Translations under genes and position numbers: made by a program
Shown here: in pieces, positions 25,792 to 35,310 of the stretch
Layout of the letters: each line of letters begins with the position of its first letter
Numbering within the stretch: position 1 is the first letter of the stretch
Notes under the pieces: generated by a model
What the model was told of the DNA's origin: nothing
What the model saw: the letters and a program-made list of their open reading frames with translations, nothing else
Database searches by the model: none
DNA from: Terriglobia bacterium
Lineage (GTDB): Bacteria > Acidobacteriota > Terriglobia > Terriglobales > Acidobacteriaceae
DNA: 46,946 nucleotides
Assembly: GCA_020073395.1 (NCBI GenBank)
Contig: JAIQFF010000053.1
Location: 1-46,946 of the forward strand
Direction of reading: 5' to 3'

Positions 25792-27420
25792 ATGTCTGCG
25801 GTGAGCGTGACGCCGGAAACCGATCTTCTCAGCACACTGCGGCGTCACTGGGGATACGATTCGTTCCGGCCATTGCAGGAGCGGATCGTGCGCAGTTTGC
25901 TCGAGGGGAGGGACAGCTGTGTAGTCATGCCGACCGGGGGCGGAAAGTCACTGTGCTACCAGTTGCCGGCGGTGATGCTGGGACGGACCGCGATCGTCAT
26001 CTCGCCTTTGATTGCGTTGATGCAGGACCAGGCGGCGCAGTTGGCGCAGATGGGAATTCCGGCCGCGGTGCTGAACAGTTCTCTGCCCAGCGAGAAGCAG
26101 GCCCAAGTTATACGTAAGGCAACCGGGGGCGAATATCGGTTGCTCTATCTCTCTCCGGAGCGGCTGGCGTGCGCCGATACGATCAGCTGGCTGCAGCGAG
26201 TCCCGATTGCTTTCTTCGCCATCGACGAAGCGCACTGTATCTCCGAATGGGGGCACGAGTTCCGCCCGGAATACCGGCAGTTGAGCCGCTTGAGAGCGCA
26301 TTTTCCCGATCGTCCGATCGCCGCTTTTACCGCCAGCGCTACCCGGCGGGTGCGTCACGATATTCTTCACCAGCTGCAGCTCCGCGATCCACACAGGTAC
26401 ATTGCCAGCTTTCACCGGTCGAACCTCCGCTACCTGGTAAAGGAATGCGAGGGACGCGAGCAGCCCAGCTTGCTGTTGCGCGCCTTGCGCAATTACGAAG
26501 ACCGAAGCGTCATCGTGTACGCTCCAACCATAGCCAGGGTCGGGGAGACTGTGAACTATCTCAAAGCGCAGCAGATTTCCGCCATCGGCTATCACGGCAA
26601 GATGGAATCAGCGGAGAGAAGGGACAACCAGGAACGCTGGATGGCGGACGAAGTGCGCGTGCTGGTGGGCACGATAGCCTTCGGTCTGGGTATCAACAAA
26701 GCTTCGGTGCGCGCGGTAGTGCATCTCGCCCTTCCCAAATCAATCGAACAGTATTACCAGGAAGCGGGACGCGCCGGGCGTGACGGAGACCCGGCGGATT
26801 GCATCCTGCTCTGGCAGAAGCGCGACGCAGCTTTGCTGGCCTACTTCGCCGACCAGATCGTCGATCCGGCTGAGAAAGAGCGGGCTTGGCAGCGCTACCA
26901 TACCATCCGCCGCTTCGCCGAATCGAATGGCTGCCGGCACCGGCAGATTTGCCTGCATTTCGGAGAGAGTCCGAAGTGGACGACTTGCGGCGCCTGCGAT
27001 GCATGCGGGTGTGAATCCGATTGGCTGGTGAAGTCCACCAAGGTGGAGAGGCCGAAGGTGAGCCCGATGGCGGCCCTGGTACGACCGGCGAAGCCAATGC
27101 CGGGTGGAGTCGCGGGAGGCGTCGATATCGATCCCGCTCTACGCGAGTATCTGCGCGAATGGCGGCGGGCTGCTGCGAAACAGCAGGGCGTTCCCGCGTT
27201 TGTGGTGATGCACGATTCCGCTCTCGACGAGGTCTGCCGCAAGCGGCCGGGTTCGATTGTCGAGCTGCTGAGTATTTCCGGATTCGGCGAGTACAAAGCC
27301 GCGCTCTATGGTCCTCGGATTTTCGAAGTATTGGAGCAATTCCGCAACGGCGCCCGCGCTGTCCCGATGCCTGAGGCAGACGGGAGGCCGCGACCGGCCA
27401 AACGGGCGAGTGGTTTATGA
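25792..27420 (+). CDS. recQ: ATP-dependent DNA helicase RecQ
   Basis: The 542-residue 3'-5' helicase has the Walker A segment 'MPTGGGKSLCYQLPA', the DEAH box with the RecQ signature 'DEAHCISEWGHEFRPEY', motif III 'AFTASATRRVR', motif VI 'QEAGRAGRDGDPADC', and the zinc site with 'CRHRQICLHFGE' and 'CGACDACGC'. A short Pro/Lys linker and a C-terminal HRDC domain (about 455-520) follow. It is shorter than E. coli RecQ (about 610 residues) because the winged-helix part between zinc site and HRDC is very reduced. ATG 25792 fits the family start; the upstream GTG (25744) adds nothing recognisable. It is divergent from the PASTA gene. Confidence 0.93.
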   Translation: MSAVSVTPETDLLSTLRRHWGYDSFRPLQERIVRSLLEGRDSCVVMPTGGGKSLCYQLPAVMLGRTAIVISPLIALMQDQAAQLAQMGIPAAVLNSSLPSEKQAQVIRKATGGEYRLLYLSPERLACADTISWLQRVPIAFFAIDEAHCISEWGHEFRPEYRQLSRLRAHFPDRPIAAFTASATRRVRHDILHQLQLRDPHRYIASFHRSNLRYLVKECEGREQPSLLLRALRNYEDRSVIVYAPTIARVGETVNYLKAQQISAIGYHGKMESAERRDNQERWMADEVRVLVGTIAFGLGINKASVRAVVHLALPKSIEQYYQEAGRAGRDGDPADCILLWQKRDAALLAYFADQIVDPAEKERAWQRYHTIRRFAESNGCRHRQICLHFGESPKWTTCGACDACGCESDWLVKSTKVERPKVSPMAALVRPAKPMPGGVAGGVDIDPALREYLREWRRAAAKQQGVPAFVVMHDSALDEVCRKRPGSIVELLSISGFGEYKAALYGPRIFEVLEQFRNGARAVPMPEADGRPRPAKRASGL

Positions 27421-27477
27421 TGGTGAGTCTCGAGTAAGACCCACATTCCCAATTAGGCGTTCTGCCTGAGGTCCAGC

Positions 27478-28671
27478 ATGAGCACTACCATTGTTCCAGC
27501 TGAGAAGTCGCACCTGACGCGCGAAGAGATCAATCGCAAGCAGAAGGAATACATCTTTCCTTCGGTCTCAACCTACTACTCCGATCCGCTGCCCATGGAC
27601 CACGCCTCCATGCAGCATGTGTGGGATGTCGATGTGCCAATGGTCGAGTTGGCGGAGAAGCTGGCGCAGATCACTCCGGGAGCGCTGAAGAAGTCTTATT
27701 TCACCAACAGCGGCACCGAAGCCAATGAAACCGCCATCCAGGTGGCGCGCATGCACACCGGAAACTTTGAAGTGGTCGCGCTACGGCACGGCTACAGCGG
27801 GCGCTCGTCGCTGACCCGCGGGCTTACCGGGATGAACACCTGGCGCAAGGGCACGATTGAAGTCGGCATCGTGCATGCGATGAACCCGTACTGCTATCGC
27901 TGTCCCCTGGGGCTGAAATATCCTTCCTGCGAAGTCGCGTGCGCAAAAGACATTGAGAGTGTCATCCAGTTCTCGACTTCGGGGCGCATTGCCGCCTTCC
28001 TGGCGGAGCCGATCCAGGGCGTGGGCGGTTTCATCTCGCCGCCGAAAGAATATTTCAAGCTGGCTTTCAACATCGTGAAACAGTACGGCGGCGACTTCAT
28101 CTCTGATGAAGTGCAGACCGCCTGGGGACGCACCGGGCGCAAGTGGTTCGGCATCGAGCATTGGGAGGTTGAGCCCGACATGATTACAGCCGCCAAAGGA
28201 TTAGGCAACGGCGTGCCGATCGGATTGACTGTGGCCAAACCTGAGATCGCGGATTCATTTCAGGGCATGACGATTTCCACCTTCGGCGGCAATCCCGTGA
28301 CCAGCGTGACCGCGCGGGCGGTCATTGACATCATCGAAGAAGACGACCTGCGGACGAATGCCGCTGTGGTTGGTGAATACTTCCGCAAGAAGCTGGAAGA
28401 ATTGCAGGCGAAGCACCCGATCATCGGCGACGTCCGAGGTATGGGACTCATGCAGGCGCTGGAACTGGTGGAAGATCGCGAGACCAAGAAGCCGGCGTCC
28501 GCGGGCACGAATGCATTGATGGAAGAAGCTCGGAAGCGCGGGTTGCTGGTGGGCAAGGGCGGATTTTACGGCAACGTGATCAGGATGTCGCCGCCTTTGA
28601 ATATTGGGAAAGCGGATGTGGATGAAGCGGTGCGGATTCTGGACGAGAGTTTTGCGGCGCTCCGGAAATAA
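27478..28671 (+). CDS. Class-III PLP aminotransferase with an apparent internal deletion
   Basis: The 397-residue protein is of the AGXT2/ornithine-type aminotransferase family: 'FTNSGTEANE', 'ALRHGYSGRSSLTR', 'DEVQTAWGRTG' and the PLP lysine in 'AAKGLGNGVP'. The N-terminal part runs 'HASMQHVWDVD' (to residue 52) straight into 'VPMVELAEKLAQITPG'. In relatives about 50 residues lie between, including the conserved 'YLDFxGGI...GHxxP' and the substrate-side loop. The frame is intact across the junction (near 27633). Either the deletion is real, leaving a doubtful enzyme, or it is an assembly collapse. ATG 27478 is used. Confidence 0.82.
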   Translation: MSTTIVPAEKSHLTREEINRKQKEYIFPSVSTYYSDPLPMDHASMQHVWDVDVPMVELAEKLAQITPGALKKSYFTNSGTEANETAIQVARMHTGNFEVVALRHGYSGRSSLTRGLTGMNTWRKGTIEVGIVHAMNPYCYRCPLGLKYPSCEVACAKDIESVIQFSTSGRIAAFLAEPIQGVGGFISPPKEYFKLAFNIVKQYGGDFISDEVQTAWGRTGRKWFGIEHWEVEPDMITAAKGLGNGVPIGLTVAKPEIADSFQGMTISTFGGNPVTSVTARAVIDIIEEDDLRTNAAVVGEYFRKKLEELQAKHPIIGDVRGMGLMQALELVEDRETKKPASAGTNALMEEARKRGLLVGKGGFYGNVIRMSPPLNIGKADVDEAVRILDESFAALRK

Positions 28672-28691
28672 ATTGCCGAGGATTGCTCGCT

Positions 28692-28717
28692 GGACAGCCG
28701 AGGGCAGCTGTCCCCAC
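28692..28717. repeat. REP-like hairpin
   Basis: GGACAGC (28692-28698) pairs with GCTGTCC (28707-28713) and is followed by CCAC. It is the first of a cluster in the 292-nt gap between the aminotransferase and PBP genes. Confidence 0.5.
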
Positions 28718-28836
28718 GGGAACTGCTGCATCACTTGAGTCTTGTCATCCTAAGCGGAGAAACTGCTTCGCGCAGTCGAAGGACCCCTATCCGCTCGCAG
28801 AACGAGATCTGGCTGCTCTGTGCCGGCATCCGAAAT

Positions 28837-28877
28837 AGCCGAGCTTTGCTCGGCTTGGACGGGTCGGAGACCCGTCC
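28837..28877. repeat. Pair of adjacent REP-like hairpins
   Basis: AGCCGAGC (28837-28844) pairs with GCTCGGCT (28848-28855) across TTT, and GGACGGGTC (28857-28865) pairs with GACCCGTCC (28869-28877) across GGA. Both stems are perfect. The region 28672-28963 holds only such elements and no gene. Confidence 0.65.
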
Positions 28878-28926
28878 CCACACGAGAAGGTTGTGTTACA
28901 AAACCTAGCCAAAGCTTTGCTCGGCC

Positions 28927-28951
28927 GGGCAGGTGGGACACCTGCCCCTAC
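28927..28951. repeat. GTAG-type REP hairpin
   Basis: GGGCAGGTG (28927-28935) pairs with CACCTGCCC (28939-28947) across GGA and is followed by CTAC (28948-28951). On the minus strand this reads GTAG then hairpin, the classic REP layout recognised by RAYT enzymes. Confidence 0.7.
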
Positions 28952-28963
28952 GCGAACCAGGTA

Positions 28964-31192
28964 CTACCGCGCCTCATCTCCAGCCGGTGCTGCGTCTGGC
29001 GTATCCACCTTTTGTGGCGAGTTCGGTGCGGCGTCCGGGGGCGGCTGGAATTCTCCTGGGTCTTTTCCCTCCAGCGCGGCCTTCATGAAATCCATCCAGA
29101 TGGGTAAGGCGGCGCGGGCCCCGGTCTCCCTCGCTCCCAGAAATTTCTTCTCGTCGTAGCCGACCCAGACCCCACAGGTGATGGAGGGTGAGAAGCCGAC
29201 GAACCAGGCGTCGGTAAAGTTGTTGGTCGTGCCGGTCTTTCCCGCCAGAGGATATTTCAACGCTCCCGCAGCTATGCCGGTGCCATGCTGCACGACCTCC
29301 CGCAGCATCGCAGTCATGGTCCGAGAGGTGCGGGCGCTGACGACGTCCCTTACGTCGGGAAAATTCTCTTCCAGGGTGCGGCCCTCATAGTCCGTCACTT
29401 TGGTGATGTAACGTGGCGTGATGTGCACGCCGTCATCAGGAAAGACGCTGAAGGCGGAGGTTTGCTCCATCGGCGTCACTTCCACCGCGCCCAGTGCGAC
29501 CGGCAGGTAGGGCGGGATGTTAGACGTGATGCCGAAGCGATGGGCGTAGTCGATGACGGTTTTGATCCCGATGTTGTCGGCCAGCTTCAGCGCGGGGATG
29601 TTGCGGGACTGGGCGAGCGCGCGGCGAAGCGTAATCGTGCCTTCGAACTTCTCGTCGTAATTATGAGGCTCGTACGCCGGGCCTGAAGGCATGGGAAACG
29701 AGATGGGTGCGTCCAGGATGGTGTCTTCCGGGGTGGCGCCGCGGTCGATGGCCGCGGTGTATACGTAGGGCTTGAACGAAGATCCGACCTGGCGCAGCGC
29801 CTGGGTCGCGCGGTTGAACTTGGAAAGGTTGAAATCACGTCCGCCCACCATGGCTTTGATCTCGCCCGTGGCGTTGTCGATTGCAACCAGTGCACCCTGC
29901 GCGCCTGAGTCTTCCTCCAAGCTGACTCGCGCTTTCCCCTCGGGGTTCAGCGCCAGGACTCTCACATAGGCAATATCGCCGGGCTCCAGGATGGCGGAAA
30001 GCTTGTTGCGGGTCCAGGCCACGTCGGCAGACGTGAGCGTTGCTGAGTAGCGGCCAAATCGGACACTCGCTGCAGCCGGCGTCACGGCTGTGACCAGGGC
30101 GTGGACGTAGCGGTTGACCTCGGGGTCAGTGTCCCAGTCCGGATGCTGGTAGTTGGCCAGCGTCACACCGCCAGTCAGGACATTCTGCAGACGTCCTCTC
30201 CAGCCGTGGCGGCGTTCATAGGCGGCCAGGCCGTCGAATAGCGCGCGGTTGGCGGCTCGCTGCAAGTCCATGTCGAGTGAGGTGTAAACTCTCAAGCCAC
30301 CTTCGTGGACCTGGTCGCTGCCGTACTTGCCTTCCAGGTAACGCCGGATTTCTTCGACAAAATAAGGCGCAAGCGAATCCGGATCGTGGGCCAGTTCGAG
30401 CTGGACCGGCCGATCGCGGGCCACGGTCGCCTGCTGCGCGGTGATCTCGCCGTCCTCAAGCATGGAATTGATCACCAGGTTGCGGCGCTTCAGAGCATGG
30501 TCAGGATGAGTGATGGGCGAATAGTAGATCGGCGATTTAGGCAGGCCGGCGAGCAGCGCGGCCTCATCGAGGGTCAATCTCTTAGCCGGCTTGCTGAAAT
30601 AGAACTGAGAGGCTGCCTCGAATCCGTAGACCCCATGGCCAAGATAGATCTGGTTAGCGTACAGAGTGAAGATCTGGGGCTTGGTGAAGCGGCGCTCGAT
30701 CTGGACGGCCAGCAGCGCTTCCTGAATCTTGCGGCGAAAAGATCGGTCGGGCGAAAGAAAGAGATTGCGCGCCAGTTGCATGGTCAGAGTCGAGGCGCCT
30801 TGCACGCGGCCGCCAGACCGGATATCGCGGTAGGCGGCTCCGGCGATCCGCCAGACGTTGATGCCCCAGTGCCGGTAGAAATCTTTGTCTTCAATCGAAA
30901 TCAGCGCCTGGCGCAGCACCTGAGGATAGTCATCATAGGTGGCGACCACCCGGCGCTGCAGCGCGAAGGACCCGATGGTGCGTCCCTGGTCGTCATAGAG
31001 TGCGGTGATGGAACTGGGTCGGTAATGCTCGAGTTGATCGACCTGTGGCAGGTCATTCGAGTAAACGAGAAGCAGGCCGGCCGTAGCCCCCACCAGGGCA
31101 GACACCAGCACCAGCAGGCCGATAACCAGGCGGCCCACCATTTTGTTCTCGGCGCCGGTGGACGCCGGGGAGTCTTGCAACTGAAATTTCAC
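28964..31192 (-). CDS. Class A penicillin-binding protein (bifunctional glycosyltransferase/transpeptidase)
   Basis: The 742-residue protein polymerises and cross-links peptidoglycan. A cytoplasmic tail and one membrane helix (about 20-45) are followed by a GT51 domain ('EDKDFYRHWG' with the catalytic Glu, 'GASTLTMQLARNLFLSPD', 'YANQIYLGHGVYGFEAAS'). The transpeptidase domain has the nucleophile Ser in 'GSSFKPYVYT', the SRN motif in 'AQSRNIPALK' and 'GKTGTTNNFTDAW'. A Pro/Ala-rich tail ends it. GTG 31192 is the longest start; ATG 31141, 17 codons in, is the alternative, and neither has a clear ribosome binding site. It is divergent from the Ser/Thr kinase gene, 126 bp away. Confidence 0.94.
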   Translation of the reverse strand: MKFQLQDSPASTGAENKMVGRLVIGLLVLVSALVGATAGLLLVYSNDLPQVDQLEHYRPSSITALYDDQGRTIGSFALQRRVVATYDDYPQVLRQALISIEDKDFYRHWGINVWRIAGAAYRDIRSGGRVQGASTLTMQLARNLFLSPDRSFRRKIQEALLAVQIERRFTKPQIFTLYANQIYLGHGVYGFEAASQFYFSKPAKRLTLDEAALLAGLPKSPIYYSPITHPDHALKRRNLVINSMLEDGEITAQQATVARDRPVQLELAHDPDSLAPYFVEEIRRYLEGKYGSDQVHEGGLRVYTSLDMDLQRAANRALFDGLAAYERRHGWRGRLQNVLTGGVTLANYQHPDWDTDPEVNRYVHALVTAVTPAAASVRFGRYSATLTSADVAWTRNKLSAILEPGDIAYVRVLALNPEGKARVSLEEDSGAQGALVAIDNATGEIKAMVGGRDFNLSKFNRATQALRQVGSSFKPYVYTAAIDRGATPEDTILDAPISFPMPSGPAYEPHNYDEKFEGTITLRRALAQSRNIPALKLADNIGIKTVIDYAHRFGITSNIPPYLPVALGAVEVTPMEQTSAFSVFPDDGVHITPRYITKVTDYEGRTLEENFPDVRDVVSARTSRTMTAMLREVVQHGTGIAAGALKYPLAGKTGTTNNFTDAWFVGFSPSITCGVWVGYDEKKFLGARETGARAALPIWMDFMKAALEGKDPGEFQPPPDAAPNSPQKVDTPDAAPAGDEAR

Positions 31193-31318
31193 GAGAGATC
31201 GAGTTCAGGATAGCAGGAGAACGGGCGTTGGGCGTTGGTCCTTGGTGATTGACCGCTACTTTCGGCGCTGGCGCAAGTGAGCCGGCTTGCGGAATGACGC
31301 TATAATTGCGACCCACGG

Positions 31319-33976
31319 ATGGCACTCTCCTTGGGAACGATGCTAGGGCCCTATGAGGTCCAATCTCCGCTGGGTGCGGGCGGCATGGGGGAAGTGTATC
31401 GGGCCCGCGACACGCGGCTGGATCGCACGGTGGCCATCAAGATCCTGCCTTCGCATCTGTCTTCGAATCCGGATGCCAAGCAGCGCTTCGACCGCGAAGC
31501 GCGCACCATCTCCAGCCTGAGTCATCCCAACATCTGCCATTTGTATGACGTCGGTTCGCAGGACGGGACCAGCTACCTGGTTATGGAGTATCTCGAAGGC
31601 GAGACCCTTGCCGACCGTCTGCTCAAAGGCCCTCTGCCGCTCGAGCAGGCTTTGAAATATGGAATCGAAATCTGCGAAGGACTCGAAAAGGCGCACAAAG
31701 GCGGGGTCATCCACCGCGACTTGAAGCCCGGCAACATCATGCTGACCAAGGGTGGCGCCAAGCTGCTGGATTTCGGTCTGGCGAAGCCGGCCCTGCCCTC
31801 GAGTCCGCCCAGTTCGGGGCTCACGCAGACGCTCGCCACTTCCCAACATCCTCTGACGACTGAAGGCACGTTGGTTGGCACATTCCAGTACATGTCGCCG
31901 GAGCAGGTGGAGGGCACGGAAGCCGATGCGCGCAGCGACATCTTCTCACTCGGGGCTGTGCTGTATGAAATGGTGACGGGCAGGCGGGCGTTTGAAGGCA
32001 AGACTGCGGCCTCGACGATTGCAGCGATCCTTGCCGCCGAACCGCCGCCGATATCGACCCTGCAGCCGCTGTTCCCGGCTGCGCTCGAAGGCATAGTGAA
32101 AAGCTGCCTGGCAAAAGATCGGGAGGAGCGGCTGCAAACCGCGCACGACGTGAAGCTGCAGCTCAAGTGGATCAAAGAGAATTCATCGTCGTCAGCCATG
32201 ACTGCCGCCTCTCCCGCGCGGCGCGCACCCTGGGATCGGGTGGGCTGGCTCGTCGCAGGACTGCTGCTGCTCCTCTTGCTCGGCGCCGCTTCAGCATGGT
32301 GGCTACGCGCCCGCGAGACGCCGGCAGCCATGTACTTCAACAGCCCGGCACCCTTCCCTGCGGCTTATGTTGCGCTATCGCCGGACGGGCAAACGCTCGC
32401 GCTGGTCGCATATTCGGATCAGGCGAACAAGAATGTCATCTGGATCCACCACGTGGGAGGCCAGGGCGCGACCGTGCTGCCGGGAACCGAGGGCGCATTC
32501 TATCCCTTCTGGTCGCCCGACGGGCGCTCCATCGGATTCTTTGCCCAAGGTAAGCTTAAGACGATCGACGCGGCCGCCGGAAGATCAGCGCAGGTGTTGG
32601 CTGACGCGCCTTTTGGCCGCGGAGGCGCGTGGAGTCGCGACGGCGTGATCCTGTTCACACCCGACGCGTGGAGCGGGTTGTACCGCATGTCCTCCTCCGG
32701 AGGAACGCCCGTGGCGGTGACTACGCCGGATGTTTCTCAGTACCAGGTCAGCCATCGCTGGCCAGTGTTCCTGCCGGACGGGCGCCACTTCCTGTACCTT
32801 GCGTGCAACTTCTCCGGGATGCTCGAAAAGAACACGATTTTCCTTGGCTCGATCGACTCCGATGAGAAGCGGCGGGTCGTGACCGCAAGCACGAATGCGG
32901 TTTATGCAGACCCGGGCTATCTCCTCTATTGGCGCGACCACGCTCTGGTGGCCCAGCGCTTTAATCTTCACAGCTTCTCGCTGGAGGGGGAACCGCGGAT
33001 CGTCAGTGACGCCGTGCAATATTTCCCCCAAACCAACCTTGCCATTTTCACTGTCGCGGGAAACACCCTGGTCTCTCAAACCGGCGCCGGAAAAGGCGTT
33101 AACAAGTCCCAGTTGATCTGGTTTGACCGGCATGGGAAGCAGACCGGAGTGGTTGGGCCTCCCGATCAGGTATCCAACCCCAAGCTCTCGCCCGACGGGC
33201 GAAGGATTGCCGTTGATCAGACCGACACCGACGGCCGTCACGTCAATGTCTGGATTCATGATCTGGCCAGCGACGCCGCGGCTCGCCTCGGGTTTGGCCC
33301 CTGGCTGGAACAAGTCAGTGTCTGGAGTCCCGATGGAAAGCAGGTAGTTTATACCTCGAATGAAAAACTGTTCTTTAGCTTTTTCTCGAAAAACTCGGAC
33401 GGATCCGGCTCGGCCAAGAACATTCTGGACTTCGGCACCCCCCAACAGGGGCCATGGGACTGGTCTCGAGACGGCAAGTACCTGCTGGCGCGGAAGGAGC
33501 GTGAGCTGTGGTACATCACCATGTCGGACTTGCAGCCTCATCCTTTGCTGCAGTCACAATCGCTGGTTCGCAACGCACAATTTTCGCCGGACGGGAAGTT
33601 CGTCGCTTACAGTTCCAGCGAAACCGGAAATTGGGAGGTCTACGTTTCGCCATTCCCGGGTTTCGCCAGCAAATGGCAAGTATCACGCGGTGGCGGTGAA
33701 GAGCCTCGCTGGAGGGGCGACGGTAAGGAGTTGTTTTATCTTTCTCCGGACGGAACGTTGATGGCTGTGGAAGTGAAAAGCAGCAGCGGGTTCGAAGCGG
33801 GTTCGCCGTCGGTACTGTTTCAGACCCATCCGCGGCAACCCATCTCCGCCATGGATTTCTTTTCCTACGACGTGACCTCGGACGGACAGAAATTTCTGGT
33901 CAATACAAAGGTGGACACAGCCAATACCGCGCCTTTATCCGTCATCCTGAACTGGTCATCGGAGATGGAGAAGTAG
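31319..33976 (+). CDS. Membrane Ser/Thr protein kinase with TolB/PD40 beta-propeller
   Basis: The 885-residue protein has a full Hanks-type kinase domain: glycine loop 'LGAGGMGEVYRA', Lys41 in 'VAIK', His132-Arg133-Asp134 in 'HRDLKPGN' and Asp151 in 'DFGLAKP', so it should be active. One membrane helix (about 308-330) leads to an outer region of repeated 'SPDG' blades ('SPDGQTLAL', 'SPDGRSIGF', 'SPDGRRIAV', 'SPDGKQVVY', 'SPDGKFVAY'), the PD40/WD40-like propeller. This kinase-propeller fusion is abundant in acidobacteria. The ligand of the propeller is unknown. It is divergent from the PBP gene. Confidence 0.93.
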   Translation: MALSLGTMLGPYEVQSPLGAGGMGEVYRARDTRLDRTVAIKILPSHLSSNPDAKQRFDREARTISSLSHPNICHLYDVGSQDGTSYLVMEYLEGETLADRLLKGPLPLEQALKYGIEICEGLEKAHKGGVIHRDLKPGNIMLTKGGAKLLDFGLAKPALPSSPPSSGLTQTLATSQHPLTTEGTLVGTFQYMSPEQVEGTEADARSDIFSLGAVLYEMVTGRRAFEGKTAASTIAAILAAEPPPISTLQPLFPAALEGIVKSCLAKDREERLQTAHDVKLQLKWIKENSSSSAMTAASPARRAPWDRVGWLVAGLLLLLLLGAASAWWLRARETPAAMYFNSPAPFPAAYVALSPDGQTLALVAYSDQANKNVIWIHHVGGQGATVLPGTEGAFYPFWSPDGRSIGFFAQGKLKTIDAAAGRSAQVLADAPFGRGGAWSRDGVILFTPDAWSGLYRMSSSGGTPVAVTTPDVSQYQVSHRWPVFLPDGRHFLYLACNFSGMLEKNTIFLGSIDSDEKRRVVTASTNAVYADPGYLLYWRDHALVAQRFNLHSFSLEGEPRIVSDAVQYFPQTNLAIFTVAGNTLVSQTGAGKGVNKSQLIWFDRHGKQTGVVGPPDQVSNPKLSPDGRRIAVDQTDTDGRHVNVWIHDLASDAAARLGFGPWLEQVSVWSPDGKQVVYTSNEKLFFSFFSKNSDGSGSAKNILDFGTPQQGPWDWSRDGKYLLARKERELWYITMSDLQPHPLLQSQSLVRNAQFSPDGKFVAYSSSETGNWEVYVSPFPGFASKWQVSRGGGEEPRWRGDGKELFYLSPDGTLMAVEVKSSSGFEAGSPSVLFQTHPRQPISAMDFFSYDVTSDGQKFLVNTKVDTANTAPLSVILNWSSEMEK

Positions 33977-34038
33977 CAGCGACACGTAACGGTGGAACTT
34001 TCCTTTCGATCCTGGGCAGAATTCCCCTCTAAAATAAA

Positions 34039-34062
34039 ATCGCGCGCCCGAAGGCGCGCGAT
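34039..34062 (-). terminator. Intrinsic terminator for the S41-family gene
   Basis: ATCGCGCGCC (34039-34048) and GGCGCGCGAT (34053-34062) form a perfect 10-bp stem. Read on the minus strand the loop is TTCG and the stem is followed by TTTATTTTA. It lies 33 nt past the stop codon at 34096. Confidence 0.82.
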
Positions 34063-34095
34063 CAAGACCAACTAACAACGACGACTGGCCAACGA

Positions 34096-35310
34096 CTAGC
34101 CCGCCTTGCTCTTCAGCACCTGAATCGCCTTGTGCAGCTGTTCGTCCTCTTGTGGAGGCTTGGTTTTGTTCTCCTCAGCCGGAGCGGCGTTGTCCTCATC
34201 ATCTGGAAGCGCGGCGTCATCGTCACTATCTGCGATCACAATGTTCGGGGTGACTGCGCTGTCCTGGATGGCCTTGCCGCTGGGCGAGTAATACTTGGCA
34301 ACTGACAGGATCAAGGCAGAGCCATCGGGCAGCGGAATCGTCTTCTGGATCGAGCCATCGCCAAAAGTTTTGTCGCCTACAACATCTCCGCGGGCGTTTT
34401 CGAGCACCGCGGCGGCCACGACTTCGGCCGGTCCGGCCGTGCCCTTGTTTACCAGGACGACCAGGGGCAGGTTGGTGATGGCCTTAGAAGCGTCCGCGTT
34501 GAAAGCCTCGCGAGGATACTTTTGGCCCTGCAAATAAGTGATGGTGCCGTGGTTGAGGAACAAATTTGCCGCGGCGATGCCTTCCGATTCCTCGCCTTCG
34601 GCGCAATTGCGCAAGTCGAGGATCAGCTTCTTGGCTCCGGACTTCTGCAGCGCGCGAACTTTGGCCGCGACTTCCTGCCCCTTGCCTTTGTTGAAAGCGT
34701 CTACCTGGATGTAGCCGATACCATCCTCGACCATCTTGTCGGTTACCGGGGGCACAGTGACGATATCGCGAGTGATGACCGTTTTGGTGGGCTCAGCGCG
34801 ACGGGCCCGAACCACGGAAACGTTCAGGTTTGACCCAGGTTGCCCCATCAGCAGATTGTGGATTTCGGCGAGTGACATCTCGCGCGTGCTCTTACCCTCG
34901 ATGGCCTCGAAGATATCGCTGGCCTGGATGCCGGCCTTGTCGGCCGGACCGCCAGGAATTACCGAGATGACGGCCGCATAGCCAAAGCGTTTGGACACCG
35001 CCGCCCCGATCTCGCCCTTAGCCTCGGTCTGATTGGCCTTGTACTCTTTGAACTCGGAGGCGGTCAGATAGCTGGAGTTGGGGTCCAGCGACTCCAACAG
35101 GCCGTGCAGCGCTCCGTCGGTCACAAGCGGGATGTTGGGCTCTTCCACGTACTCGCTGCGCACCCGCGACAGCACTTCGCTGTAAACCTGCAATTGCCGG
35201 TAAGAGCCATCGTTGTTGGAGGCGCGAACGCCGTCCAATCCGCCCACGTACATGAACAGCAGAACAGCAGCGGAGGAAACTACAATTGCGGCCTTAGTCT
35301 TCATGGACAT
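34096..35310 (-). CDS. S41-family (C-terminal processing) protease homologue lacking the catalytic dyad
   Basis: The 404-residue protein has a signal or anchor helix (about 5-22), a CTP-type N-terminal helical part, a PDZ domain (about 98-170, with 'VIPGGPADKAGIQASDIFEAIEG') and the S41 fold ('GIGYIQVDAFNKG', 'KLILDLRNCAEGE', 'PLVVLVNKGTAGPAEVVAAAVLE'). In active CtpA/Prc enzymes the nucleophile lies three residues before the Glu of 'SASASE', and the general-base Lys lies 25 residues later in 'TFGKG'. Here these positions are Gly293 and Asp318 ('TFGDGS'). The acidic Pro/Glu tail is unusual. It is probably a periplasmic non-catalytic scaffold, or uses other residues. Start is 35310 or 35304. 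Confidence 0.87.
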   Translation of the reverse strand: MSMKTKAAIVVSSAAVLLFMYVGGLDGVRASNNDGSYRQLQVYSEVLSRVRSEYVEEPNIPLVTDGALHGLLESLDPNSSYLTASEFKEYKANQTEAKGEIGAAVSKRFGYAAVISVIPGGPADKAGIQASDIFEAIEGKSTREMSLAEIHNLLMGQPGSNLNVSVVRARRAEPTKTVITRDIVTVPPVTDKMVEDGIGYIQVDAFNKGKGQEVAAKVRALQKSGAKKLILDLRNCAEGEESEGIAAANLFLNHGTITYLQGQKYPREAFNADASKAITNLPLVVLVNKGTAGPAEVVAAAVLENARGDVVGDKTFGDGSIQKTIPLPDGSALILSVAKYYSPSGKAIQDSAVTPNIVIADSDDDAALPDDEDNAAPAEENKTKPPQEDEQLHKAIQVLKSKAG

